A stretch of DNA of 64,000 nucleotides from RGIG4140 sp045614025 (GTDB lineage: Bacteria; Pseudomonadota; Alphaproteobacteria; CAAHEQ01; UBA3637): the NCBI GenBank assembly GCA_045614025.1, contig JAZLCE010000028.1, positions 1 to 64,000 on the forward strand. Reading direction: 5' to 3'. The notes beneath the pieces were generated by a model. The model saw only the letters and a program-made list of their open reading frames with translations, did no database searches and was not told where the DNA came from. Shown here piece after piece: positions 35,400 to 43,905 of the stretch. The position numbers were made by a program, and so were the translations under genes. Each line of letters opens with the position of its first letter. Position 1 is the stretch's first letter.

Positions 35400-36320
35400 T
35401 TATTCTTTTGGTTTATAAGCTCCTGCGGATTCATCACCCAATACTTTGATATCAAAATATCTGAGCAATGGTACGGCAACGAAAATAGAAGCAAATGTAC
35501 CAAATAAAATACCAAAGAATAATGAAAGAGAGAACCCTCTTAAAGTTGTTCCACCCATCACAAGTAAAACAAAAATCATAACAAGAGTTGAAATCCCTGT
35601 TAAAATAGTTCTAGATAATGTTTCATTAATCCCTTGGTTTAAAATAGCATCTGTTGATTTTGCACGATGTTTCTTTAAATTTTCACGTACACGGTCATAA
35701 GTGACGATTGTATCATTACAAGCATACCCAGCTAAAGAAAGAACACCGGCAACCACAACCATATCAAATTCCCAGTAAAAGGCTGAGAATAAGCCAAGAA
35801 CAACAATTAAGGTAAAAGCTAAAGAAATTAAACACCCAACAGCAAAAGGCCATTCAAATCTAAACCAAATATAAATAGCAATAGCTAAAAGAGCTAAAAC
35901 AGAAGCCAATAAAGAATTTTTCTTTAATTCTTCCCCAATTGTTGGGCCAATCACTTCAACGCGTTCATAATTAAAATCAGATCCCAAAATGGATTTAATT
36001 TGATCAACTACTTGAGTGCCTGTTTGATTTTTTTCAGGTTGAGCTTGAATAAGGAAAATATTTCCATCAAGACCAGCTGATTGAATAGATAAATCTTTTA
36101 ATCCATTTAAATCTTTTCTAAGTGTTGAAATATCAACTGATTTAGTTGAAGAAACTTCCACTAAAATACCACCTTGAAAATCAATACCAAAATTTAATCC
36201 CTTAATAACAAAAGATGTAACACTGGCAAGAACTAAGGCAACAGCAACTGAAAACCCGATTTTTCGAATTTTCATAAAATCAAAGTTATAATCTCTTTTT
36301 CTAAATAATTTTTTTAACAT
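35400..36320 (-). CDS. secF: Protein translocase subunit SecF
   Basis: SecF, with SecD, uses the proton gradient to pull exported proteins through SecYEG. The first transmembrane segment lies at about 22-40, followed by the periplasmic domain and five more membrane segments. Landmarks are GINFGIDFQGG-type GLNFGIDFQGGI, VVDQIKSILG, AIYIWFRFEWPFAVG, GYACNDTIVTYDRVRENL and the GxxxG-type LxxFFGILFGTFASIF. Length 306. It follows secD by 10 bases in the standard yajC-secD-secF order. Confidence 0.97.
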   Translation of the reverse strand: MLKKLFRKRDYNFDFMKIRKIGFSVAVALVLASVTSFVIKGLNFGIDFQGGILVEVSSTKSVDISTLRKDLNGLKDLSIQSAGLDGNIFLIQAQPEKNQTGTQVVDQIKSILGSDFNYERVEVIGPTIGEELKKNSLLASVLALLAIAIYIWFRFEWPFAVGCLISLAFTLIVVLGLFSAFYWEFDMVVVAGVLSLAGYACNDTIVTYDRVRENLKKHRAKSTDAILNQGINETLSRTILTGISTLVMIFVLLVMGGTTLRGFSLSLFFGILFGTFASIFVAVPLLRYFDIKVLGDESAGAYKPKE

Positions 36321-36330
36321 GTATAGCCTC

Positions 36331-37899
36331 TTATATATTAATTGTTTTTGGCTTTTTAATCATATACCAAACCATGAAAATCACTTTATTGACAACAATA
36401 GCTGCATACATCGTTGTTGCCAAACCAAGGCCCAATGTGATACCAAACCCACGAACAGATCCTGATCCTAACATAAAGAGGAAAAGGGCTGCAAAAAGAG
36501 TTGTCAACTGGCCATCAAAAATGGCAGAGAAAGAACCAGCAAACCCTCTCTTAATAACTTCTTGTGGATTTTTAACCCCACGATGGATTTCTTCTTTCAT
36601 ACGTTCCATAATCAAGATATTCGCATCAACAGCCATGGCTAAGGTTAAAGCAATACCCGCTACACCTGGCAATGTTAAAGTGGCATTTAAAAGACTTAAA
36701 AGAGCCAATAATAAAATTCCATTAACCAACAAGGTGATATCTGCAATAATACCAAAAGATCCATAAACTACTAACATAAAAATAAAGATAAAGGCCAAAC
36801 CAATTAAACAAGCGCCTGTTCCTGCTTTAATTGAATCTTCCCCTAATCCTGGACCAACAACGCGTTCTTCAGCTACAATTAAAGGTGCTGGTAAAGCCCC
36901 TGCTCTAAGCATTAAAGCCAAATCATTGGCGGCTTGCATTGTGAAATTACCAGTAATGATACCTTGCCCACCTGTAATCGGTGTGTTAATTGTTGGAGCA
37001 CTTAAAACTTTCCCATCTAAAACAATGGCTAATCTGCGACCAACGTTTTCGCGCGTAACATTAGCAAATTCTTTAGCACCAGCAGCTTTAAAACTAAATG
37101 AAACTGCAGGAGCGCCATTTTCATCATAGCTTCCTTTAGCTCCATCTAATTGTGAACCACTTACAACCACACGACGTTTTAAAACAACATAACCTGTTTC
37201 ATCACCCGTAACCAACATAGAATCAGGAGAAAGTTTGCCCATTTGAGCAGCTTGAACAGATGTTTCTTCATCAACTAAATGAAATGTCATTTTAGCTGTT
37301 TTACCAAGCAATGCTTTAATTTCTGATGGATCTTGAACCCCTGGCAACTGAATCACAATTCTATTTGTTCCTTGTTGTTGAATTTGAGGTTCTTTTGTGC
37401 CAAGTTCATCAATACGGCGGCGAACAATTTCAACAGATTGTTCAACGGCTTTTCTTTGCATTTCCTCAATAGCTTTTTCAGTATAAGAAACTTTAAGCAT
37501 ATTTTCTTCAGTCTCAATTGTTAATAAAGAAGGCTCAATTTTTCTGATGATTTCACGAGCAGACATAACATCCCCAGCATTTAAAATGCGAACTTTCATT
37601 TGACCTTCTTCAACAGTTAAGCCAGAAAATCTGATTTTTCCTTTACGTAAATCGGATCGAGATAAATCTGCTAAAGTGACTAATCTTTCTTTTAAAAGAT
37701 CTTGTGTATCCACTTCCATTAACAAATAAGAACCGCCTTGCAAATCAAGCCCAAGCGTGATTGGTTTAAACCAGCTTTGAACAGATTTTGGCAAGCTTTT
37801 AAGCGTTGTTTCCGAAAGAAATGTCGGAACCGAAAACAAAATACCTAAAAATATTGTTAAAGCAACAATACCTATTTTAAATTTAGAATATCCAAACAT
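36331..37899 (-). CDS. secD: Protein translocase subunit SecD
   Basis: The SecD half of the SecDF-YajC translocation motor. It has an N-terminal transmembrane segment, a large periplasmic domain (TLGLDLQGGSYLLMEVD, RRRIDELGTKEPQIQQQGTNRIVIQLPGV) and a C-terminal membrane block (ERVVGPGLGEDSIKAG, VDANILIMERMKEEI). The length of 522 fits alphaproteobacterial SecD. AAAAGGAAA precedes the ATG. It lies between yajC and secF. Confidence 0.97.
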   Translation of the reverse strand: MFGYSKFKIGIVALTIFLGILFSVPTFLSETTLKSLPKSVQSWFKPITLGLDLQGGSYLLMEVDTQDLLKERLVTLADLSRSDLRKGKIRFSGLTVEEGQMKVRILNAGDVMSAREIIRKIEPSLLTIETEENMLKVSYTEKAIEEMQRKAVEQSVEIVRRRIDELGTKEPQIQQQGTNRIVIQLPGVQDPSEIKALLGKTAKMTFHLVDEETSVQAAQMGKLSPDSMLVTGDETGYVVLKRRVVVSGSQLDGAKGSYDENGAPAVSFSFKAAGAKEFANVTRENVGRRLAIVLDGKVLSAPTINTPITGGQGIITGNFTMQAANDLALMLRAGALPAPLIVAEERVVGPGLGEDSIKAGTGACLIGLAFIFIFMLVVYGSFGIIADITLLVNGILLLALLSLLNATLTLPGVAGIALTLAMAVDANILIMERMKEEIHRGVKNPQEVIKRGFAGSFSAIFDGQLTTLFAALFLFMLGSGSVRGFGITLGLGLATTMYAAIVVNKVIFMVWYMIKKPKTINI

Positions 37900-37911
37900 C
37901 TTATTTCCTTT

Positions 37912-38238
37912 TTATTTTTTTTCATCCAAAACTTGAGAAACATATGCTTTTACAACAGTTATTTCCACATTTTTTGCAATTTCAATTTTAAGTTTATCTT
38001 CTTCAATTGTTGTTACCGAACCAATAATTCCACCAACAATAACTTTTGTGCCTTTTTTAATGCTGTTTAATGCTTTTTCATGTTCTTTAAAACGTTTTTG
38101 TTGAGGACGAATAAGCAATAAATAAAGAACTAAAAAAACAAGAGCGATTTGAAGTAAAAGAGAAACCCAATCACCCCCACCAGGTGTATTTTGAGCAACT
38201 GTTCCAACCGTTCCAGCAAAAGCATTTGAAATAAACAT
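37912..38238 (-). CDS. yajC: Preprotein translocase auxiliary subunit YajC
   Basis: A single-span inner-membrane protein associated with SecDF. The transmembrane segment lies at about 25-43 (VSLLLQIALVFLVLYLLLIRPQQKR), with the RPQQK signature directly after it, and a small cytoplasmic domain GTKVIVGGIIGSVTTIEEDKLKIEI. Length 108. AAAAGGAGA precedes the ATG. A TTGATT-16-TATAGT promoter-like pair lies upstream on the minus strand. First gene of the yajC-secD-secF operon. Confidence 0.96.
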   Translation of the reverse strand: MFISNAFAGTVGTVAQNTPGGGDWVSLLLQIALVFLVLYLLLIRPQQKRFKEHEKALNSIKKGTKVIVGGIIGSVTTIEEDKLKIEIAKNVEITVVKAYVSQVLDEKK

Positions 38239-38326
38239 AATTATATCTCCTTTTCATATTAAAAAATATAAAACTTACTATATAGATTTCTTTGAAAAAA
38301 TCAATCATTTTTTATTGTTTTTTTAT

Positions 38327-38355
38327 TTGACAATAAAAAATTTGTTCTTTAGATT
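38327..38355 (+). promoter_or_regulatory. Promoter of dut
   Basis: TTGACA (38327-38332) and TAGATT (38350-38355) are separated by 17 bases, about 39 bases before the dut ATG. Confidence 0.65.
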
Positions 38356-38393
38356 TAAGCCCTGTTATAAATTCGATCAAAAAGGGAAAAATT

Positions 38394-38864
38394 ATGTTTA
38401 AAATAAAAATTGAATATTTACCTTCATATGATAAAGAATGGGAAAAACTTTCTTATAAACATCCGGGAGATTCTGGGTTTGATTTAAGAGCCGCCATCAG
38501 CGAACCAGTTACATTAGAACCTAATGAATTTAAACTGATTTCTTGTGGCATTAAAATGGAAATGATCCCAGATAATGATATGGGTTTTAATTATGAATTG
38601 CAAATCAGACCGCGCTCTGGATTAGCTGCAAAACATGGCATTGGCATTATTAATTCCCCAGGAACTGTTGATTTTTTCTATCGTGGTGAAATCAAAACAC
38701 CTTTAATTAATTTAAGCGATAAACCATTCACAATTAATCCAGGTGAACGCATTGCTCAAGCAGTTATTTGCCCTGTTATTCAAGCTCAAATTGAAGAAAC
38801 AGAAAATATTGAAGAAAACACTTCTCGTGGAAGCGGCGGTTTTGGTTCAACTGGCAAAATTTAA
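38394..38864 (+). CDS. dut: dUTP diphosphatase
   Basis: It hydrolyses dUTP to dUMP and diphosphate, keeping uracil out of DNA. All five trimeric dUTPase motifs are visible: GDSGFDLRA (1), LQIRPRSGLAAKHGI (2), GTVDFFYRGEIKTPLIN (3, with the catalytic Asp), GERIAQAVI (4) and RGSGGFGSTG (5). The length of 156 is typical. AAAAAGGGAAAAATT precedes the ATG. It stands alone between divergent and convergent neighbours. Confidence 0.97.
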   Translation: MFKIKIEYLPSYDKEWEKLSYKHPGDSGFDLRAAISEPVTLEPNEFKLISCGIKMEMIPDNDMGFNYELQIRPRSGLAAKHGIGIINSPGTVDFFYRGEIKTPLINLSDKPFTINPGERIAQAVICPVIQAQIEETENIEENTSRGSGGFGSTGKI

Positions 38865-38871
38865 ACAGAAT

Positions 38872-38899
38872 AAAAAATCCGCCTTTTGGCGGATTTTTT
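38872..38899. terminator. Bidirectional terminator between dut and the M50 protease
   Basis: A perfect 12-bp stem (AAAAAATCCGCC / GGCGGATTTTTT, loop TTTT) serves both convergent genes. Its right end touches the protease stop codon. Confidence 0.88.
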
Positions 38900-39563
38900 A
38901 AAATGCTAACCACATAATAAATTCATATAAATAAGGCAAAATGCTTCCTATAAATAACCCGATAACATTAATGCCCAAAACAAATGGTAAAAACATTAAC
39001 CCTAATAAAATATACATACCATAGCTTTCTGTTTGCTGATATTGATAGGCTAATTTTTTTGGTAACAATGAAACCAAAATTCTTCCCCCATCTAAAGGCA
39101 AAATAGGCAATAAATTAAAAACGGCTAAAACAAGGGAAAATAAAATCCCGTTCATAATATTATCTTTTAACCAAATGAAAACTGGGGAAGAAACAGGAAC
39201 AATTTCTAAAACAATTCTGCCAAAAAAAACAAAAAGAATGGCCAATAAAATATTTGAAACAGGGCCTGCTGCTGCCACAAGCCCCATATCTCTTTTAGGG
39301 TTATTTAAGGCACTAAAATTCACAGGAACTGGTTTGGCCCATCCAAATAAAACAGGTGAAGAAGATAAAACAAGAATTAAAGGAAGAAAGATGCTTCCCA
39401 TAGGATCAATATGAGCAACAGGATTTAAAGTTAAACGCCCTGCTCTTTGAGCTGTTTTGTCGCCAAGCTTCATGGCAACATATCCATGAGCCAACTCATG
39501 AACAACCATACAAAGAACCAATGGAATGGCCCAAACACTTAAACCATATAAAAAATTACTCAT
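38898..39563 (-). CDS. Site-2-protease-type (M50) membrane metalloprotease
   Basis: A multi-span inner-membrane zinc protease of the short M50 class. The active-site HELAHGYVAMKLGD (HExxH) lies in the first membrane region (residues about 23-36), and the third ligand motif is NLLPILPLDGGRIL. A GPVSNILLA segment follows the FSALNNPKRDMG loop. Length 221; no PDZ domain, so it is the minimal form rather than RseP. Its substrate is unknown. It is 13 bases downstream of the SPOR-domain gene and likely cotranscribed. Confidence 0.9.
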   Translation of the reverse strand: MSNFLYGLSVWAIPLVLCMVVHELAHGYVAMKLGDKTAQRAGRLTLNPVAHIDPMGSIFLPLILVLSSSPVLFGWAKPVPVNFSALNNPKRDMGLVAAAGPVSNILLAILFVFFGRIVLEIVPVSSPVFIWLKDNIMNGILFSLVLAVFNLLPILPLDGGRILVSLLPKKLAYQYQQTESYGMYILLGLMFLPFVLGINVIGLFIGSILPYLYEFIMWLAF

Positions 39564-39575
39564 TTTAAATCCTTT

Positions 39576-40751
39576 TTATTTAACAGGGATACAATCTTGT
39601 TTTTTGGCTTTTAATTTTGAACACATGCCATCAGCCATTTCTCTTGTTGGGAATTGGCCAACTTGTAAACGATAAAAATCCCCTTTTCTTGGAATTTCAA
39701 CCTTTTTAATAATATATGACATATTGGATAAAAGCTTCACATGTTTGGTTTTCATAACTTTCCAAGCTTTTTCAACAGCAGCCTTATTGTTAGAGGCAAA
39801 TAATTGAACACGCCAAATTTCCTTTTGCGTTGGTTTAACTTCTTTTTTAACTGTTACCTTTTCAACAGGGGCTAATTCAATCACCTCTTTTTTAGGAGTC
39901 AATACTTCTTCTTTTTGAACAACCGGAGCAACAACTTGTTGAACAGGTGAAACTTGTTGAACGACTTGAACTGGCTCAACAACTAACTCTTCTTTCTTTT
40001 GTTCAATAACTTTAACTTCTTTTTTCTCTTCTTCAAGCGGATTCACCGTTTTCATCTCTTTCACATTAACAAATGTCGCTTCAGGTGCATTTTGCTCGAT
40101 AGCCAAAATTTGAGGCACAACCGGCTTTTCAGGTTCAGGGAATAAGCTTTCAACTTTTGTGGTCACATTATCGGAACGAATACGATTATAAACCAACTTA
40201 TCTTGATCAGGGATTACTATACCACCTGCATGCTCTGGCAATTCTTTCACAACATCTGGAGAAGCCAAAATGGTTTCAACTTCATCTGATTCTGCTTCAC
40301 TTACCTGAAAAATAAAAAATCCAGTGAGAGAAATCCCCAAAATCACAACAAGAACAGAAATTAAAATCAAATGCAATTTTAAAGAAGGAAAGTTTTTTTC
40401 TTCAATTTGAGATTCCGTTTCTATTGGGATAAAAGAAATTTCTTCTTCAATTGGTTTTGAAAAATCATAAATCTTAATTTCAGGTTCTGTTTCTTCTGAT
40501 GGCTTTAATTCATGAGTGGCCTCTTTAGGCAAAGCAACATCTTCTGTTTGCGCTGTTGCAGAAGAATTTAATTCAAAAACGGGATCTGAAGATGAAAATG
40601 AAGGGTTAAAAGAGTTAGTTGTCTCCTCTTTTAATTCTTCTTTTTTTGGCTCTGATTCAGAAGTTTTAGTCTGATAAAACCCTGTAAAACTTGGTTCCCG
40701 TCTATTTGTTAAATCTTCAGTTAACTCTCTGATTTTATCAAATTCATCCAT
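39576..40751 (-). CDS. SPOR-domain membrane protein
   Basis: The start at 40751 has AAGGAG 7 bases upstream (longer frames do not). A cytoplasmic acidic and Ser/Glu-rich N-terminal half (1-135) is followed by one transmembrane segment at about 138-160 (LHLILISVLVVILGISLTGFF). A long Val/Pro/Glu-rich periplasmic linker contains runs such as VVQQVSPVQQVVAPVVQ. The SPOR domain occupies about 312-391 (IWRVQLFASNNKAAVEKAW...). SPOR domains bind glycan strands stripped of stem peptides at the division site, so this is probably a divisome-associated protein like FtsN, though FtsN identity is not shown. Confidence 0.85.
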   Translation of the reverse strand: MDEFDKIRELTEDLTNRREPSFTGFYQTKTSESEPKKEELKEETTNSFNPSFSSSDPVFELNSSATAQTEDVALPKEATHELKPSEETEPEIKIYDFSKPIEEEISFIPIETESQIEEKNFPSLKLHLILISVLVVILGISLTGFFIFQVSEAESDEVETILASPDVVKELPEHAGGIVIPDQDKLVYNRIRSDNVTTKVESLFPEPEKPVVPQILAIEQNAPEATFVNVKEMKTVNPLEEEKKEVKVIEQKKEELVVEPVQVVQQVSPVQQVVAPVVQKEEVLTPKKEVIELAPVEKVTVKKEVKPTQKEIWRVQLFASNNKAAVEKAWKVMKTKHVKLLSNMSYIIKKVEIPRKGDFYRLQVGQFPTREMADGMCSKLKAKKQDCIPVK

Positions 40752-40759
40752 TGTAAAGC

Positions 40760-41020
40760 TCCTTCTCTTTGTGTATAAAAGAAAATAGCATATTTTTAAA
40801 ACATTTATCAAGAGATATTTATAAAAAATATTGATTTTAAACAAATGAAATTTAAAAAAAACAACTTATTTTTATTTTATCATTTCATTTTCTTATACTT
40901 CTTTCTTTTCTTTTTTTTTAGATATTGAACGTCAATTCATGTTTTTTTAATTTATTTTCATAAAAAAAATAATCACTTATAAAAAAAATGAAAAATTTTT
41001 ACTTTTTTTCAAAAAAAACT
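40760..41020. other. AT-rich gene-free spacer
   Basis: The stretch between the SPOR gene start and the tRNA-Leu promoter is very AT-rich with long A and T tracts. I see no reading frame with a ribosome site, no hairpin with a T run and no repeat in it. Confidence 0.6.
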
Positions 41021-41021
41021 C

Positions 41022-41050
41022 TTGACGTGTGATTTATTTTAAGATATGAT
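41022..41050 (+). promoter_or_regulatory. Promoter of tRNA-Leu
   Basis: TTGACG (41022-41027) and TATGAT (41045-41050) are 17 bases apart, 36 bases before the tRNA 5' end. Confidence 0.7.
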
Positions 41051-41086
41051 GTCATCTATCGAATCTACCAATTCAAGATTTCTTAT

Positions 41087-41175
41087 GCGGATATGGCGGA
41101 ACTGGTAGACGCAACAGACTTAAAATCTGTTGGGACTTTGCTCCCGTGCCGGTTCGATTCCGGCTTTCCGCACCA
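41087..41175 (+). tRNA. tRNA-Leu(UAA)
   Basis: The 89-nt gene includes an encoded CCA. The acceptor stem is GCGGATA/TTTCCGC (one mismatch). The anticodon arm ACAGA-CTTAAAA-TCTGT carries anticodon TAA, a long variable arm (TGGGACTTTGCTCCCG) marks a class II tRNA, and the T-arm is GCCGG-TTCGATT-CCGGC. It has its own promoter and terminator. Confidence 0.97.
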
Positions 41176-41201
41176 AAGCACTCCTTAAGGAGTGCTTTTT
41201 T
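41176..41201 (+). terminator. Terminator of tRNA-Leu
   Basis: GCACTCC and GGAGTGC pair around TTAA, followed by six T, directly after the CCA end. Confidence 0.85.
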
Positions 41202-41404
41202 GTATGAAAAGAATAGAAAATGAAAGGCTCAATAAAAAGTGACCATTCATCAGCAAGATGCTCTGGTTAGTGCACTATAAACTCATTGGCTTTAACTGAT
41301 CTCAAATCAAACGATAACAATTTGCATTTCAACTTCTTACAGTTCTTTTAACCCTTCTTTATTTTAATCACTGGATTTATATTTAAATGCTTAGTGATAT
41401 CTAT

Positions 41405-41442
41405 AAAAAAAGGCACCCTATCAAACGGATACCTTTTTTTTC
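41405..41442. terminator. Terminator of the 213-aa ankyrin gene
   Basis: AAAAAAAGG...CC and GG...CCTTTTTTTT pair with two internal mismatches around an eight-base loop. It can act in either direction; on the minus strand it ends the ankyrin gene at 41465. The region 41204-41404 shows no gene. Confidence 0.55.
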
Positions 41443-41464
41443 ACTTATATAAATGGTTTTTAAA

Positions 41465-42106
41465 CTAGTTCCCATCATTTTGATGATTAAAAGCATCCAT
41501 TTGATTTTTAGAAATCTTTACTTCTTGTTTAACAATAGATTTTACAAGAAGATTTGATGATTGCTCTGTTTTTTCTTCCAAAAGTTTAATCACTTGTTCA
41601 AAACTTTTATATTTAGACCAATTCAATTGAGCAATTTTTAAGGCTGTTGGTTCACCCTCTTTTACCTTATTCACATCAGCTCCATTTTTAATTAACAACT
41701 CTGCCATTTCTGGTTGGCAATAATAAACACTTAAAACAAGAGCTGTTCTGCCATGATGATCTGTTGCATTAATATCAGCGCCCTTTTCAAGCAAAATTTT
41801 TGCCATTTCTTTTTGGGTTTCTGTTGCTTTTTTATATGAATTCATCATTGCACAAACCATTAAAGGAGAAAAGTATCTATTTTTATAATTAGCTAATTTA
41901 TTTGGATTTGCCCCTTTTTCAAGCAACATCTTAAACATATCCATATTTTCATTAAAAATAGAATAAATAAGAGCAGATCTGCCAAACGATACGTCTAATG
42001 CATTCACATCAGCCCCAGCCTCAATCGATTTTTGGGCCTTTATGATATTATTTTCTTGCACATAATATAAAAAATTCTCATTCAAAATTTTTTGTTGACT
42101 GTTCAT
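41465..42106 (-). CDS. Ankyrin-repeat protein (213 aa)
   Basis: AGAGGA stands 6 bases before the ATG at 42106, so this start is preferred over 42121. Four to five ankyrin repeats are clear, with hallmark stretches IEAGADVNALD, LLEKGANPNKLA, LLEKGADINATDHHGRTALVLSV and LIKNGADVNKV. The first 20 and last 45 residues lie outside the repeats. No signal peptide. Such proteins mediate protein-protein contacts and in intracellular bacteria are often translocated into host cells. It stands alone after tRNA-Leu in the accessory zone. Confidence 0.88.
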   Translation of the reverse strand: MNSQQKILNENFLYYVQENNIIKAQKSIEAGADVNALDVSFGRSALIYSIFNENMDMFKMLLEKGANPNKLANYKNRYFSPLMVCAMMNSYKKATETQKEMAKILLEKGADINATDHHGRTALVLSVYYCQPEMAELLIKNGADVNKVKEGEPTALKIAQLNWSKYKSFEQVIKLLEEKTEQSSNLLVKSIVKQEVKISKNQMDAFNHQNDGN

Positions 42107-42276
42107 AAAAAATCCTCTCATACTATGAAAAAGCTTTCATTTTTGGCCATTATAATACTTTTTTATAATTTGTCAATTTTTTTATTAATATCTTGTTTTA
42201 AATTGACTTATCTTCTGTTTTATGATATAATAAATGGCAAATAAAAGGTTTAGGGATTAAAAAATGGGGGTGAATT

Positions 42277-43857
42277 ATGTTTTCTCAAATAATCAATGAA
42301 GCTGCTGGTAAGAAAAATTGGAATCTATCCCCACATGGGTTTTCATTTGATTGTTCTGATTTTAATGAAGAAACTCAAGATCTTTTTTTTGACTTTCTTT
42401 ATTTACATGATTTAAACCCAACCATTCAATCCATAAGTAATAAAAATGGGACTTCATTACATATAATCTTAAGTCCAGAAAATTTTAACGCTTTTCAAAA
42501 GGGCCTTGAAATATATGGAACCGGAAAAAATTTACTTGAAGATGGTATAGCATACGATCCTCTTTCTGATGAAGATATCAGTTTGATTAAACGTCATATC
42601 ATACTTAAAACAGATAAAGAATCCTCTGATCTGAATCAAGAACAGCAAAAGGATGATTTTTTTGAATACCTCCTTAACCAAACAAAATATAGCGTTTTAG
42701 CTCATCGCCTTTTAAATGAATTTTGTTTTATTTGCCAAAACCATGAACAAACAAACAGGCCTCTTCAATTAAAGATTGATATAAGTCAAAGCGCGATACC
42801 TACATTAGATAAAAAACAAGCCAGTGGTATGGCCGGAGTAAAAGATCATCAACCCTTTATTATGGTTAAAAATTATGATAATCAAATTAATGTTGAAACT
42901 TTTTTTCATGAATTAAGGCATATTATTCAAACAGGACATCATTTATTTAGAGACAAAGAAACTGATGGCGTCTTTCATATGCTTAATGCGTTGGCAAGAG
43001 AAGCCGAAGCTAAATCTTATGATTTAATCATTCAAACGCCTAAACAAGAGTTTGTTTCAAGTATAAGCAGGCAAGAAATTCAACAAATAGCCCTAAAAGT
43101 GATAAAAGATCCCTCGTTAATTCCATATAACCCTAATTTAATAAAGGAAGAAAAAATTGGCGCAACTTTGAGAGACATTCAAATTGAGGCTCATGAAAGC
43201 ACATTAGAACTTTTATGCCAACTTCATTTGCAAGCTTCAAGAACCAAAATTTATAATTTACTTAAGAAAAATCATATTCACTTATTGCCAAAATCTTTTA
43301 AAGAATTAAGCGAACACATTGAATATTGGAAAAGTTATTATTACCCTAAATTAATGTGTAAAAACCCTCAACCACAATTAACAATACAAACTCAAAAAGA
43401 GGCGACTCAAAAACTTGAAGAAGAATGGCGCGAAAAAACAGGTCTTAGATTATCCCTTTCGCCAACACATATCTTTTCAGGCGAAATTTCAAAAACTTTA
43501 GGAATTATTTCGCCCCAATTAGATGAAAGCACGGCAGCACTCATTCAACCTGTTTATAAATTACCAGAAGATGTTTCTAAACAGGTTCATCAACTTTATA
43601 AAAAAAATCAATTTAATGAAATTATAAAAATTTATAACCATATTCAAGAGGAAAACCCTTTCTTACCCAAAGAAATTCAAGCTCCCAATATTCAAAGCCA
43701 AGCGCGTTATTACACCATCGTGATTGATAAAATGCAAAGAGGAGACTCTTTTAAAAATATTTTAAGTTTGTTTGGATATTATCTAAATGACCCAAAACCT
43801 GTTATCAAGACAATAGCAAACCCTAAAGTGAATCAAAAGGTTAACCAACGCAATTAA
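42277..43857 (+). CDS. Putative zinc metallopeptidase with HELRH motif
   Basis: I do not recognise the family with certainty; it resembles DUF6782-type putative metallopeptidases of alphaproteobacteria. A zinc signature lies in VETFFHELRHIIQTGHH, with His211, Glu212 and His215. A third ligand candidate is Glu242 or Glu244 in LAREAEAKSYDL, 26-28 residues on, a spacing usual for gluzincins. The first 200 residues (ending DQPFIMVKN) and the last 280 contain no membrane segment or signal peptide, so it is cytosolic or exported by a dedicated system. GGGGGTG lies before the ATG. Length 526. A shared terminator separates it from the convergent autotransporter. Confidence 0.6.
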   Translation: MFSQIINEAAGKKNWNLSPHGFSFDCSDFNEETQDLFFDFLYLHDLNPTIQSISNKNGTSLHIILSPENFNAFQKGLEIYGTGKNLLEDGIAYDPLSDEDISLIKRHIILKTDKESSDLNQEQQKDDFFEYLLNQTKYSVLAHRLLNEFCFICQNHEQTNRPLQLKIDISQSAIPTLDKKQASGMAGVKDHQPFIMVKNYDNQINVETFFHELRHIIQTGHHLFRDKETDGVFHMLNALAREAEAKSYDLIIQTPKQEFVSSISRQEIQQIALKVIKDPSLIPYNPNLIKEEKIGATLRDIQIEAHESTLELLCQLHLQASRTKIYNLLKKNHIHLLPKSFKELSEHIEYWKSYYYPKLMCKNPQPQLTIQTQKEATQKLEEEWREKTGLRLSLSPTHIFSGEISKTLGIISPQLDESTAALIQPVYKLPEDVSKQVHQLYKKNQFNEIIKIYNHIQEENPFLPKEIQAPNIQSQARYYTIVIDKMQRGDSFKNILSLFGYYLNDPKPVIKTIANPKVNQKVNQRN

Positions 43858-43890
43858 AAAAACAGGGAAGCAAAAGCTCCCTGTTTTTTT
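43857..43890. terminator. Bidirectional terminator
   Basis: AACAGGGA-GC and GC-TCCCTGTT pair around AAAA with A and T tracts on either side, between the converging metallopeptidase and trimeric autotransporter genes. Confidence 0.85.
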
Positions 43891-43905
43891 TAACGAAATA
43901 TTAAT

